64,000 nucleotides of DNA from Patiria pectinifera (lineage: Eukaryota > Echinodermata > Asteroidea > Valvatida > Asterinidae). Location of the stretch: assembly GCA_029964075.1 (NCBI GenBank), contig CM057145.1:2294001-2358000 (forward strand), given 5' to 3'. Under the pieces are notes generated by a model. The model had not been told where the DNA came from and made no database searches. It saw nothing but the letters and a program-made list of their open reading frames with translations. The position numbers were made by a program, and so were the translations under genes. Positions 51,603 through 62,807 of this stretch are shown piece by piece (within the stretch, counting starts at the first letter, position 1; every line of letters begins with the position of its first letter).

Positions 51603-53149
51603 GTTCGAACTAGCTTTTGATGATACTTGAGTGACAAATGAATAAGCTCAAGAGATAACAGGAAAGAAAAGATGTCGGTTGATGATTCAATAGCCCTCCC
51701 CTCCCCCGGTCAAGGGGGGGGGGGGGCACCCTCCCCGGATATACGCCCCTGTTGTTATTAGTATTAGTATTATTATTATTATTTATTCGGCCAACAAATG
51801 AACAAAAGTACTTGACAAAACAAATAAAAATTAAAAAGTAAACAAAAATTGGAAATTGAAAAGTAAGACCAGACAAGACTGAAGAATGCGAGTAGGAATG
51901 GGTCGGGGGAGGGGGAGGGAAGGGAGGGTGGACAGTTTGACAGGGGAGAGGAGATAGAGGGACAGAAAACAAGAACAATATAACATTCCAAACCGGCCAG
52001 GGTAAACAAAAGTGTACTAAAACACTGTATCCCTAAGGCCTGCCAACCCATGCTCGAAATGTCTACACAAAAATTATACCGGTATGCCACTGTAATCGAG
52101 GTCAGCAAGATAGTCTTACAAATCCTTGTGATAATTAAAAACTGTATTGAAATCGTACTAGCCTTATTACAAAATGACCTCGACATGATAATGACGCGAT
52201 CATCGAACTCGATCAGCTCATCCAATCTTGTGAAGCTGCAGTGTGATCCGACTCACTCGATCATTCACTATTTAGGCCTGATCAGTTTTGTTTCGGGCAT
52301 AATCAACCCAATAACGCGAGACTGTACATAATTGTCTTGTCTCCAAACTAAACAGCATCGCTATTCAAAGGAAAGGATCTTGGGCGCTGACGCAAAATAG
52401 GGGGCGCCATATATTCATCGCAGACGTAACAGCAACGGTCCCCCTCCCCCTTTACCGGGGGAGGAGGTGCACCCGAAGAAAAAAAAGAAAAAAATAAATA
52501 AAATCACTGCTTTCCAATCGAGAGGCATATATTGTCACTGTGGCACATGCATGTATGATGACATACGTCACCGGGAAATAATGACATTCCATGACGTGTG
52601 ACTAGAGCATGTGACAGTAATTCGATCGGTGCGGAGCCTAGCCCAATGCCGGTATGCCGAGTCCGTGCCGAGCGCATGCATGTACTTCCGGGTTCCGTGG
52701 CCAACTTTCCACAGCACTCGAAGAAGAAAAACGGTTGCTAGGCTTTAAATTCCCCTCAGTTGGTTCAAGCATTGTTTTACAAACAAACTGTAGTTGTAAA
52801 ACCTTTCGGTTGCGCTTTCTTGTCTCGGACATGGCACTCATTATTATAATTATTCCGTAATGCAACCCCAACTAAAAAAAAACAATACAAAGTAACTCCA
52901 CTTTCGCTTTCCCTCGAAAGAATATCGATTCCTTTTACTTCTTTTTACCGATTCAATAGAAGTATCGACAGCTTTGCAAGCACATAGCTAAACGCCGGGT
53001 ATCGATTCTTTGCAGTGTAGCGAATACCTACATCGAGTCCTAGTTAGTATCGAACTGATAACGGTCAGAGGTCAACATGAAGTAGCGACTAGGCGAGAGT
53101 GTTCCATCAATCATGTTAATGTAAACATACGGTAGTCCGCTCAGTCTAT
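51603..53149. other. Gene-free interval
   Basis: The interval contains a G/C homopolymer patch with a TTATTATTATT run (51700-51785) and a purine-rich tract (51900-51960). The short open frames have no supporting signals. Confidence 0.45.
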
Positions 53150-53265
53150 AGATGGAAAGTATTTTGATGGGTCTTTCAGTTTTGTCCGTTCTTTCGCAGT
53201 GTTAACGTACAGCAGAGCAGCAACATTCTCCTAGACGCTACAACGGTCGATTCCAGATTCCATCA
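53150..53265 (+). other. Candidate 5' untranslated exon of the proline-rich gene
   Basis: The sequence ends tccatcag|gtaggttt, a good donor. The matching acceptor (ttgttgtag) ends at 55290, 22 bases before the main ATG. The left boundary is unknown; no ATG-initiated frame of note. Confidence 0.45.
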
Positions 53266-53529
53266 GGTAGGTTTAAGATGTGAATGGCGGTGAATTTAGT
53301 TTCTCCTTGTCATACAGTCGTGACTCACTGACTGACAGTGTCATCATAGTACAGTAAAACTAAAAGTATGTGACCGGGCGGGACGGACGCGGGCGGGGTT
53401 TAGACTGGGACCTGGCTTAACTTAAGTGCACCAACAAAAAATTGGAAAACCAGATCAGACCAACTTTACTCTTTATTTCCTTTTTAGCCAACAAAATTCC
53501 CCAAACGTTCCTGGATCAAAAACGAATTT

Positions 53530-53800
53530 AACGATTGAGTCTCATTTTGGAAAGAGTGTTAAAAAAATGTTGCAACCTGACGCTACTTCCATGACTTCAG
53601 CGGTTTTGTAGGCTCTACAAAGTCTATCAGTCACTATTGAGTCTAGACATTTTTTTGAGTACTTTCCAACAAAATTGGACATTTTTCAGTCCCAAATTCA
53701 TGTCTTTTTAATATCATTTTGGCAATGACTGACCTTGTTTGAGATATATGAAGAAAAAGCAGCGTCAGGTCAGGTTGCAACATTCTTTCCCTCAATTCAG
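53530..53800. mobile_element. MITE with aatgttgcaacctgac arms
   Basis: ggaaagagtgttaaaaaaat then gttgcaacctgacgct at the left is mirrored by agcgtcaggtcaggttgcaa then cattctttcc at the right. The interior (cagtcccaaattcatg, tgactgacctt) recurs at 49430-49560. It sits in the 5' UTR intron of the next gene. Confidence 0.65.
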
Positions 53801-54040
53801 TTTTTAAAGGGGGCTTTTCTTTAACTGCAACTGCAGTGTCACTAAATGTTTGTGTGTGTGTGTGCCGTCTCTTTTTGTGAAGCATCTATTTTCTAATTCC
53901 AAGCCCGCCTGTATTTTTTTGGCAGTGGATATTTTGCCGGAGACGGCAAACCTTCAGTAAACGTTAGTTTGCCGGATATGCACTGAACATGCGCAGTTAC
54001 TGTTTTTTTGTACTCTAAACATTTTCCGGTTTCACATTTT

Positions 54041-54873
54041 AGTCTGGCTCCATGCCAATATTATCGTTGTATTTTTGTATTAACAAGATGGGAATCAGAT
54101 CATTTTATAAAAATCCTCCAGAGCCACAAATCTGAAAAAGAAAAAGTAATACTCTGCAATAAAATGTTTGAATCATATTAAAATAATAAAAGAAGAATAT
54201 TCTTATTTATTTGGGGATGGGAACTGACATCCCACTCACTAGAGCTATTGCTGGAATTTAATACATATTATAATTCAGCCCTATCTTAAAGAGTACAGCG
54301 CCCTCTGTTGATATGATACACTACCTATTTTTTTCATGTTAGTTTTAGACCTCTTTTTCTGTTTTGTATATATATGTAAAGAAGTATTTTTTAAATATTT
54401 TTTATCTTTTTTGTGTTCAGTAACTTTATTTTATTTTTTTATTTTTTTAGTGTATAATATATTTTTTCCCTTAATTTTTAATGTAATTTTATCATTAATG
54501 TATAATATATGTTAAATGTTTTTCTTGGCCTGCAATTGAAGGCTAGGCCTATTCGCTGTTTGCTGAGAGAACTATAACAAACAAACAAAAAAATGAAGAA
54601 TAACCACTTTCTTAATTTTTTACATGTATACGTACAAGTAGGCCTACATTATTAAAAACATTATCAACATTTAAAAACAAAAATTTCATTAAAAACAAAT
54701 TAAAGATATTTTTTTATTATTTTAAATTGACTCCAACATTTAATAGCAAAGTATTGCAGTTCTTTTTTTCTGATTTGTGGCTCTGGAGGATTTCTTGAAA
54801 GAAAATTAAGTCTGGTCTGATTCCCATCTCATGTATACGATGTCACAAGAACTATTTTGGCACAGGCCAGACT
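54041..54873. mobile_element. AT-rich MITE, ~830 bp with ~130-bp inverted arms
   Basis: The arms share agtctggc, gatgggaatcaga, aatcctccagagccacaaat and aaagaa..ctgcaata in inverted order. The centre is very AT-rich. There is no coding capacity and no clear target duplication. It lies in the 5' UTR intron of the gene at 55313. Confidence 0.7.
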
Positions 54874-55312
54874 GAGTTTTGTCATGGTAAAAACTGCACA
54901 TTCAGTGTCTATCCGGCAGCATACTTTTGTATCATTAAATTTTAATAAAAGAAAACCGTGCCAGCTATATATCCACATAATCCACTGCCTTTCATTAAAC
55001 ATTTAGCACCCAAGAGTGAATCCAAGTGATTTCAATTTGAAGTCAAAAACTAGACTGGTGCATGTCCAACTTTTTGCAAAGATTGACTATCATATACTGG
55101 TGGTATGACCACGTAGACTGTGTACAAAAACAGCTAGGTACCAGACGATTCTTTTGAAACAGTTGAGTGATGCAGTACTAAAGCAAAAAAAATAGCGTGC
55201 AGAAATCTTAAAAAAAAATTGTTTTTAGCTTTAATCCGGGCCGATGTGAATCTGATTTTACCTTTCTTTCCTCATTTTCATTGTTGTAGGTAGAAGAGAG
55301 AAAACTTTCACA

Positions 55313-56536
55313 ATGGCTGAAAAGTTTGCCAACAGAGTCAAAGAACTTTCCAGTATCTACGATGCTGTCTCCTCTGCTAATTCCAGCAGGACATTTGGGC
55401 AGTTCCTTAAGACAGATCTCACAAAAGACGTTCTCAGAAAGTGTAGCCTGACGGCCGTTGACCTGAGGTACATCACGCTGGAGTCCCACACCCAGCTGTA
55501 TTCATTTTTTGGTCATTGGCAGGATGGAATAGCCGCGCACGTGTATTCAACTCGATTCGACGATCCGGTGCCGAAGACGACCAACAGCGCCTCTGGTGAT
55601 GAAACCAGTTGCGCTCGGCTGTTCGTGACCGAGACACCCATCCGTGTTGTCTCCGTGCAACGGAACGCCATGCTTGAACTTTGCAAGAAGTGGGTCCGGG
55701 GGCATTACGACCAGGGCCAGGCAGAAGGTGATAGGGCCACCAACGGCGAGGGGGATGTGGTAGTGGATGAGCTGCCGCCAGCCATGCCCCAGAATCTGTT
55801 CCAACGTCTTGACGGCCTGTCGTTCCTAGACTACGTTTTGTATCGCGAACACACTGAGGACTTTCATTCCATCAAGGGTGTTGTCTTCGATGATGCACCG
55901 GCTGCGCCTCCTCCTGTTGCCGCCTCCAGGTATCTCTTGCTCTTTGACACCAAAGAGATCAGCCTCCTCCAGGAATTGGTCTACCCGGCTAAGAAGAAGC
56001 TTCGCAAGTCAGTTGACGGCTTCCTGAGCTGTGTCAGCGAGCCCAGTCGCCCCCAGGCGCCTCCCATGAAGCGCGGTAGATCCGTCAACACACCTCCCAT
56101 ACCCTCACATTCCCCGGGTGGGCCCCCTCCGCCACCTCCACATCAGCCGAAGACCCACACAGCGCCACCTCGACCAGGCACGCCGACCACTTCAGAAGAG
56201 GGGAAGTCTTCAAGCAAGCCTCAGGCAGCACCAAGAGAATCAACCCAACATCGGGAGACGACCCCAAACAAACCTCCAGCACCTCCCAAGCACACCCCAT
56301 CTGAGGAGACTCCCAAAGAAGTTGTCAATACCCCACGAGTCGCCCACACGATGCCTCGACTTGGAAAATCAGCCTCATTGGATGACAAAGTTGAGGAGAA
56401 ATCACCGACCAAGCAACCCATTTATGCAACACCTCACAAGGAGACCACTCCAAACAAACCCCCACCGCCTCCCAAGCAGACTCCGCCTCCATCTGAGAAT
56501 ACATACGATGAGATTGATGTAGATACACAGATGTAA
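55313..56536 (+). CDS. Uncharacterised 407-aa protein with proline-rich, tyrosine-motif tail
   Basis: A single coding exon preceded by an acceptor (ttgttgtag at 55290) and the start context cacaATGGCTG. Residues 1-~243 look folded and mostly helical, starting MAEKFANRVKELSSIYDAVS, with one hydrophobic block RYLLLFDTKEISLLQELVY (~206-224). No family is recognised. Residues ~244-395 are proline-rich (GGPPPPPPHQP, NKPPAPPKHTP, NKPPPPPKQTPPP), with many PxxP SH3-ligand candidates. A unit of type ETTPNKPPxPPK occurs twice. The end holds two tyrosine motifs, PIYATP and NTYDEIDV, of the SH2-ligand type. The composition suggests a cytoplasmic adaptor or actin-regulatory scaffold, but this is inference. 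The stop codon is split by a SINE insertion that restored a stop at the same position. Confidence 0.8.
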   Translation: MAEKFANRVKELSSIYDAVSSANSSRTFGQFLKTDLTKDVLRKCSLTAVDLRYITLESHTQLYSFFGHWQDGIAAHVYSTRFDDPVPKTTNSASGDETSCARLFVTETPIRVVSVQRNAMLELCKKWVRGHYDQGQAEGDRATNGEGDVVVDELPPAMPQNLFQRLDGLSFLDYVLYREHTEDFHSIKGVVFDDAPAAPPPVAASRYLLLFDTKEISLLQELVYPAKKKLRKSVDGFLSCVSEPSRPQAPPMKRGRSVNTPPIPSHSPGGPPPPPPHQPKTHTAPPRPGTPTTSEEGKSSSKPQAAPRESTQHRETTPNKPPAPPKHTPSEETPKEVVNTPRVAHTMPRLGKSASLDDKVEEKSPTKQPIYATPHKETTPNKPPPPPKQTPPPSENTYDEIDVDTQM

Positions 56537-56985
56537 GTCAAATTAGGTTTTGCCCTTCACCGACGTTTTCAAACACTGTATACTCGGTGTGTTACCTCCC
56601 GAGTGAAAGTTGCTCGGGAAACTTTCACTCGGGAGGTAACACACTGAGTATACAGTGTTTAAAAACGTCGGTGAAGGGCAAAACCTAATTTGACTTATAT
56701 CACCCCGACGCAAAATTCCATCTTATAATAGTTTATGCGGTACCCGCTGCTATGTACATCAGATTCGAACCGGCCAACCGATCCCATTAGCTCGGTGGTC
56801 GAGTGGTAAGACATCTGCACTAGAAAGCAGGAGGTCGTGGGTTCGAGTCCCACCCGAGTGATTTTTTCCAACTTTCACTCGGGAGGTAACACACTGAGTA
56901 TACAGTGTTTAAAAACGTCGGTGAAGGGCAAAACCTAATTTGACTTATAGGGGCCTATCACCCCGACGCAAAATTCCATCTTATA
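56536..56985 (+). mobile_element. tRNA-headed SINE, rearranged, inserted in a stop codon
   Basis: The 450-bp insert is flanked by the 13-bp direct repeat atacacagatgta (56523-56535 and 56986-56998). In order it holds an inverted copy of the body (56536-56611), a direct body copy ending ttataata (56619-56730), ~55 bp of unique DNA, the tRNA-like head (56788-56861), a T run and a second direct body copy (56871-56985). The inverted and direct bodies form a strong hairpin. The 13-bp duplication is typical of LINE-driven retroposition. Confidence 0.85.
56788..56861 (+). repeat. tRNA-like head of the SINE (Ser-type anticodon loop)
   Basis: A box tggtcgagtgg, loop actagaaa like that of tRNA-Ser(AGA), B box gggttcgagtccc, and an acceptor stem gctcgg / ccgagt. 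The long variable arm of a true tRNA-Ser is missing and the anticodon loop is irregular, so this is a SINE promoter region and not a tRNA gene. Confidence 0.65.
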
Positions 56986-57080
56986 ATACACAGATGTAGT
57001 TCTGAGCCAAGTCATTCCAGCTGAAATATTGAAACCATGAGCACAAAAAAACTTGTGTGGGGATATGTAGGGGGAAGCTA

Positions 57081-57086
57081 AATAAA
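57081..57086 (+). terminator. Polyadenylation signal, proline-rich gene (candidate)
   Basis: AATAAA lies ~95 bp past the SINE insertion. Before the insertion it would have stood ~83 bp after the stop, so the SINE lengthened the 3' UTR. Confidence 0.45.
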
Positions 57087-57384
57087 ATGAAAATGTAAAA
57101 CTAAAACTGTAAACACCCTTGCTTATTATTTTGTATCAAACCATTTTTTATGAAAGCTTTTATTTCAGATTTTTTTTCCAATGGAAGATATTCTTTTTGG
57201 GTTATAGCTACATACATCTGTAATTGTGAACAGTCATAGTACTATGGCAGTTGTTTTACCATAAAGTTGGATAGTCCAAACATGCAACTGCCTATTTAGA
57301 AAAAACGAGGAAATTCCAAACCGCACAAGACTTTGTACAGTGGTTTTTCGATTTGTAATGGCATTCTTAGAAGTAAAAAAAAAA

Positions 57385-57545
57385 CAGGGAAATCACCAGT
57401 TTAAAAAGTTGCATGTCTGATAGTCATAGGCTAAACTGCAAATCATTCCTGAGGCCAAAAAAAACCACAAGGAAATCACCAGATTAAAAAGTTGCTTGCC
57501 TGATAGTCATAGGCTAAACTGCAAATCATTCCTGAGGCCAAAAAC
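57385..57545 (+). repeat. Tandem duplication, ~80-97-bp unit
   Basis: Two copies of aaatcaccag..taaaaagttgc..tgatagtcataggctaaac..cattcctgaggccaaaaa in direct order with only a few differences. It is a recent local duplication. Confidence 0.85.
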
Positions 57546-57847
57546 AAACAAACAAAAACCTCTGCTTCCGGTTTCTATACCTACCCTATTCTGACAGCCC
57601 CTACCCTATTTCTTTTATTGGAAAAATGAGGAAAAAACACCCAAACCAAATGTCTACCTTTTACCCTTGACTACACGCAGATGCATTTATATGATCGTAC
57701 ACACAAAAAAATGGCAAAAAATAAAAAACATTCCCTTATTTTCGAATGCCATGTAATCGGAAACAGACCTTTTTTGTTTTGGCCGAATCTTAAACTGAAA
57801 TCGACATGAAATTTATGATAACGATGTACATTTAGATGTCGGTAAAT

Positions 57848-58030
57848 AGAATAGACCATTATCATGTTGCAGCCATTTGATTTTTTCCCCATTCAAATCG
57901 ATGTAACCCAAAGCAAGGCTGGAGGGAAAAATAGGCTGGTTCCTTTTTGCACAAAAACATTATCATTCAGTACTGTTATTGGATACAGGGAACATGACTG
58001 AAATGGTGGAAGCATGATAAAGGTCTATTG
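57848..58030 (+). mobile_element. MITE R8, copy 2
   Basis: The ends atagaccattatcatg and catgataaaggtctat are inverted repeats. The body matches 47087-47265 directly. About 180 bp, non-coding. Confidence 0.8.
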
Positions 58031-58089
58031 TGTAGATTGTGAGCTCAAATCCATTGGTGCATATGTCATTGGCAAAGACTTTGCGACTA

Positions 58090-58528
58090 TTAACCCTAAC
58101 CCCCTAGGCCCTTGTTGCTTACAACCATCCTCAATCCTCCAAAATCCTCCAAAATTTTGCAACTCTGCCTAAATTTTTCAAAATTGTCAGACAGTCCTGC
58201 CTCAAAATGCATTCATCCTCAATCCTCCAAAATCCTCCTCATCCCAAAACTTTGCACTTGTGTTTAAATGAAGGATAACCAACGCCAAATCCTTCAAAAT
58301 CATCAGACAGTCCTGCCTCAAAATGCATTCATCCTCAATCCTCCAAAATCCTCTTGTGCTTCAATCATCATTCATCCTCAATCCTCCAGAATCCTCATGT
58401 GCTTCAATCACCATTCATCCTCAATCCTCCAGAATCCTCATTTGATTCAATCACCATTCATCCTCAATCCTCTAGAATCCTCCAAAACCGCCAGGGGGTT
58501 TTGGAGGAGTGAGGTGGGTTAGGGTTAA
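58090..58528. mobile_element. TTAA-flanked element with CCCTAACCC ends carrying a minisatellite
   Basis: The borders are TTAA|CCCTAACCC and GGGTTAGGG|TTAA (TTAA at 58090-58093 and 58525-58528). TTAA plus a CCCTA-type end is the piggyBac pattern. The interior is a tandem repeat of ~46 bp built on cattcatcctcaatcctcc and agaatcctca. The same left end occurs at 7777. The resemblance to telomeric TTAGGG is limited to two units and is not a telomere. Confidence 0.65.
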
Positions 58529-59519
58529 TAATTCAAATAACATGGTGCTTCAACATGCAGTGCTCTATACCATCGGCTAGTAACTCACATTTGTTACCCC
58601 TGCCCATCAGACCATGAGGCAAACTTTCTTCAGCAGCTCAAGATCAGCGCAATCTGGTCTCCACTTTCAGAGGCACCTTCAACTAATAATTGTAGTAAAC
58701 TGTCTTGCCCAAGAACACAAACACAATGTTCCTGTCAGGACTGTTTAAAAAGCGCTGTAATGTAATTTACCAATATTAAAGTTCATTGTCTGCATTCCTG
58801 GTGTTTATACATGTACCATATATATTTATAGGGCTAACACTATTGGCCAACAGATATAATGAGCAAATTTACATTGTAACGCTCTTCTGTCCGCTTTGTT
58901 TCTAAGACTTTTTGAGGTTCTACATGTACATGTACCTGTTATTGTATTCGTGTATGTATGTATGTTAATTATGGTTGACTTTTGTGGTGCCAAATATATT
59001 GCAAATAGTGTACAACATGCATAAACTTCAATAAGACTTGTGGCTTTAATGGAGCGTTCAATTCATTACCTTTAAATTATCACGAAACTTGTAAATGAGT
59101 GTACATGTGTGAAGATGTGTGAACTAGATTTCGAGCATATAGCAATATGTCTGGTTAAACATGGTATCGATGCGCTGCTAGTGTGCAACCTTTAAGCTGT
59201 ATAAAACTGCAATTTTCTATTCTTTTGTATTTTATTCAAAAGTTCCGAGCAGACATCCCAGTACCCAGAGGCTGACTTTTACAAATTTTGATTAAAAGTT
59301 TAGTTTAATGGTTTTCTAGTTATCGTACTTGCTGCAGATCAGGACATTTTACTGAGTTTTATGTTCTTGCCAGTTTGATGTAGTTTTTAGTACTGATTTA
59401 TTTTTAGTATATTATTTGCAAGACTGTGACATCTCAATTTTATACTAATAACCTTTTTGATTTCGTTAATCTCAGCCTATGTTGCAAATATTTGTAGAAT
59501 AATCATAGAATTTATATAA
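58529..59519. other. Gene-free interval
   Basis: AT-rich, with a tacatgtaca patch at 58920-58935. A possible SINE-like fragment (tcttgcccaagaacacaa) lies near 58703. Nothing else recognised. Confidence 0.4.
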
Positions 59520-59753
59520 GGCCAAAAAAAAAAGTCTCCGGTTTCTGGTATTAAAGATGATGTCTCAAAACCGCCAAACTCACTGGTTTGATTTTAGATG
59601 GGGTTATGATCGAGAATAAGATTTACACTATTTGCAGTCATCAGCCGACATTTGAAGCCAAAAAAAAAACAGGTAAAAAAAAAAAAAAAGCCGCGTCGCC
59701 GCACCACTTTTGGGGCAAGCTCCATACCAGAAACCGGAGACTTTTTTTTGGCC
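59520..59753. mobile_element. MITE, Harbinger-like, TAA target duplication
   Basis: The ends ggccaaaaaaaaaagtctcc then ggtttctggtat and ataccagaaaccggagac then ttttttttggcc are near-perfect ~32-bp inverted repeats, with TAA at 59517-59519 and 59754-59756. The internal poly-A then gccgcg block also occurs in the element at 14848-15212. Confidence 0.85.
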
Positions 59754-59827
59754 TAAAGGATCTTTTTACGCAGAGTAACACGGTAACTGAATAACACAGT
59801 AATTCAATTAATTTTGGTTGTATGGAG

Positions 59828-59976
59828 CTATAGATCTAACGCGTAGCAGCCATCTTAGAGGGCAATGTCTTTGTTTTGCTGGGATATGCACGAGTGAACC
59901 TTTTCTGCATTCACCGTTACTGAATTAAAATAACAGAGGATGCCATCTAAGATGGCCGCTATGCATACGGTCTATA
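59828..59976. repeat. Short inverted-repeat element
   Basis: Ends ctatagatctaacgcgtagc then agccatcttaga and tctaagatggccgctatgca then tacggtctat mirror each other over ~37 bp. The whole is 149 bp. Confidence 0.6.
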
Positions 59977-59978
59977 TG

Positions 59979-60493
59979 CCAACCTCGTCCCCAGTGCTTA
60001 CTTTATTTCCAAGCGCGTTTCCAATAGTAAACCCTGGATAGGAAACTTTCTTCCTGTATCCTGATTGGATACCGCAATTGGCTAGTAATGGATTTTTATC
60101 GTGCACTTGGTGCTATTATTCACAACGTGCAGTATGTGTTTTCGCGATCATGCGTCCACGCCTTCTCGAAAATACTAATTTCCTTTCCAATTTGCTCATA
60201 TTAATATGTAATATGATACTGCATGTTGTCTCGATAAGATCGTAACGGTTAGATTTCAAAAATCATGTTTTCGTAACTCACGCCGTGCTCGCGCTGCTAC
60301 GAATTGACTCTGTTTTCACCCCAGACACCGCATACAAAAGCAAACGCTAATGTGTAATGCATATCCAGGCACCAGACTGTTCCTCATTTGCATACGTGTT
60401 CTAAAATCTTGCACATGCAAATGATCCAATACCAGGGTGAGAGAGCAGGTAGTGGTGGGCGCGTACTGCTCGACACCCTGGGGACGAGGTTGG
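59979..60493. mobile_element. MITE with ccaacctcgtccccag ends
   Basis: Left ccaacctcgtccccag and right ctggggacgaggttgg are exact 16-bp inverted repeats, with tatatgcc / ggtctatat sequence outside them that could extend or duplicate. 515 bp, no gene. Confidence 0.6.
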
Positions 60494-60535
60494 TCTATAT
60501 GCCTTTTTGTACAAATAATGGTTTAGAGGTATACA

Positions 60536-61165
60536 GGGTAAGTCAAAAAGAAAGTGAGCGAATTAAACAAATAGTAAAAAAAAGTTAAAAATGGCTCGCA
60601 TCATTTCATAAAAATAAAGTACATGTTCTTGACTAGAACCTGTGAACATTTGACGTTATTTGCATCCTATTTCTCAAGTGTGTCTATTTTAGTAAAAAGA
60701 TCACAGAATTCAGCTGTCCACCACTGATCATTTACCGATCTACGAACTGATGAATACCCATTGAGTACAATGAAACATGGACGTTTTCCCACCTCCGTGG
60801 ATGAATTGGATCATACAAAGGAAAACATACAAAAATCGCCGTTAATATTTCAGAAGAGAAAACAAAGGTTGTGTTGATCTTCCTATTCAAAACAATATCT
60901 GACAGTACAAATAATGTTTCAGTCTTGATTTAAATGATTCAAGTCTCACTTGTATTTGAAATGAATGCTTGTGCCAAGTTGTGTGTAATCTGTAATTCTC
61001 ACTGCGCTCCGTAGCTTCCAATGGTATTCCATGGACAGCTACAACAATGGGTTATTTTAGTAAAACATGCATAATTTCTGATAGCATAGATCCATTTCAG
61101 TAGTTCTTTTATTTTCTTCAGATGAGTGGAAAACATGCTTCATTTTTGTATCAAATGTAATTGCT
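60536..61165 (+). repeat. Dispersed repeat R3, copy 2
   Basis: Direct match to 18487-19140 for ~630 bp. The left end tatacagggtaagtcaaaaa looks like a transposon terminus, but no right end was found. Confidence 0.65.
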
Positions 61166-61589
61166 TATTAAGGACGAAACGATGATGTTGATGATGATGT
61201 ACAATGCAAGCACGGTCCAAGCTCAAGGTTATTGACAAAGTTTCCTATTGAAATATCACCACAGTTCAATTACAATTGATAATTTTTATTTTTTCGATAC
61301 GAAATGTACCAATTAACGTAATTTTCTAGTGCTATATAGAGACTACGAATAGTCGACAAAAGTTAGCCATGTCGAATGTACTTTTGAACTATTACAAAAA
61401 ATATTTTAGTATGTAGTATACTGAAGTATTCATTCGAAAACATGTTTTACACAGAATGATCCTGAAGTATTTCTCATTCACCAGAATTAGATGGAGTAAA
61501 ATTATTCCCAGTGTGCTGAAATTATTAAACGGCTGATGAAAATGCACTCTTTGTTTTCAGTATGTACATTGTATGTTATTTGAAGTATT

Positions 61590-62331
61590 TGTGGGGTGCT
61601 ATGGTCCAGTGGTTACGGTGTTCGACTCGTGTGCCGTGGTGCATGGGTTCGAATCCTGACCGTGGGAACATGGTGCTTGTACTCTTGAGCAAGGCACTTT
61701 ACCATTATTGCTTCGTCCTTCGGATGGGACGTAAGGCCGTAGGTCCCGTGTGTTGTGTAATGCACGCTAACGAACCCAGTAACACTTATCGCTGAGAGAA
61801 GGGGTTTGCCCCGGTGACCACAAATTCGTATCCTTGTGGAGACTCGCACACAATAGGGAACAAAACATTGTAAAGGTCTCCACAGGGCAATTTCTATAGA
61901 TGAATAGGTCTCCGCAAGGTTTTCACGAAATAGATATATGGGTTTTACTCAAAAACTAGGAATTTCCAACGTGTCGGTTGATTTGTCGCAAATGGAAGAG
62001 TTTTAGAAAAGGGATATTAAGTCCAAATTTCAGCCAAGGAAACTAATTCTGGTTAAAATAAGAGCATTTTGAAACTTCACTTTCAAAATTGAACACTTTA
62101 CTATACGACAACAAAGAAATGTCTCCACAAAAATTAGGATACAAATTTGAGAATGTGTGTTTCTGGCAGTGGCTGCAATATGCGCCGCAGCACCTTGTAA
62201 TGGGTCTCATATTTCTCATAAAGTTCATGTACCCGTCTTTAATAATAGACAAATTTCCAGCGCCTTGAGTACCTAATTGTTGGTAGATACGTGAGCTTTA
62301 TAAGACTCCGGTGTTATTGTTATTATTATAA
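61590..62331 (+). mobile_element. tRNA-derived SINE, nearly full length, interrupted by a MITE
   Basis: The head has A box tggtccagtggttacgg and B box gggttcgaatcctg. The body has cttgagcaaggcacttta and gcttcgtccttcggatggga then cgtaaggccg. The 3' part resumes at 62160 (ggcagtggctgcaatatgcg, agcgccttgagtacc), ending in a TTATTATTATTA-type tail. The order matches widespread invertebrate SINEs. The middle is displaced by the insert at 61818-62153. Confidence 0.85.
61818..62153. mobile_element. MITE nested in the SINE
   Basis: Inverted ends cacaaattcgtatccttgtg then gagac and gtctccacaaaaattaggat then acaaatttg. It is ~335 bp and splits the SINE body at ccccggtg. The target duplication may be gtg but is not certain. 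Confidence 0.7.
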
Positions 62332-62807
62332 GTACACAGTGTTGTAGATCTTTTACATGTACATTGTATTGCTGTAAAACCCCCCAGGGGTTTTAAGGAT
62401 AAATTGCACTCTCTATAGTTTCTAAATTCCGTGAATTCGGACGTACATGTCATCGGACACTTCGAGCTACTGACGGAAAAGTGAATGGGACACATCACTC
62501 ATGTGACATCTAATGAATAGAAAGCAATTACAGACCAAACTAACCACGACCTTGTACATCATGCGGTCGGTCGTACACGTACAAAGAGAACTGGATTATA
62601 TGGATTTGCCCTAATTAAGGTCATACTATTTAGCGCACAAAGTCACAAGAGTTATTGGTTCTGTGTGTGGTACGTTTTTGTGTCTGTATTTTGTTGACTA
62701 ACATAGAAGACCAAATCGATGAGCAACTACAAGTCCATGAACGATTTTTTTGTTTTTCGCTGTACAGTTTCGGTTCAAGAATTCTAAGAATCCGGGTACT
62801 GATGTAT

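Noticed and set aside
56788-56861. Functional tRNA gene
   Set aside because: The Ser-like anticodon loop lacks the long variable arm, the loop is irregular, and the unit lies inside a SINE with a target duplication.
58090-58528. Interstitial telomeric repeat
   Set aside because: Only CCCTAACCC and its mirror at the two ends match; they are better explained as transposon ends next to TTAA.
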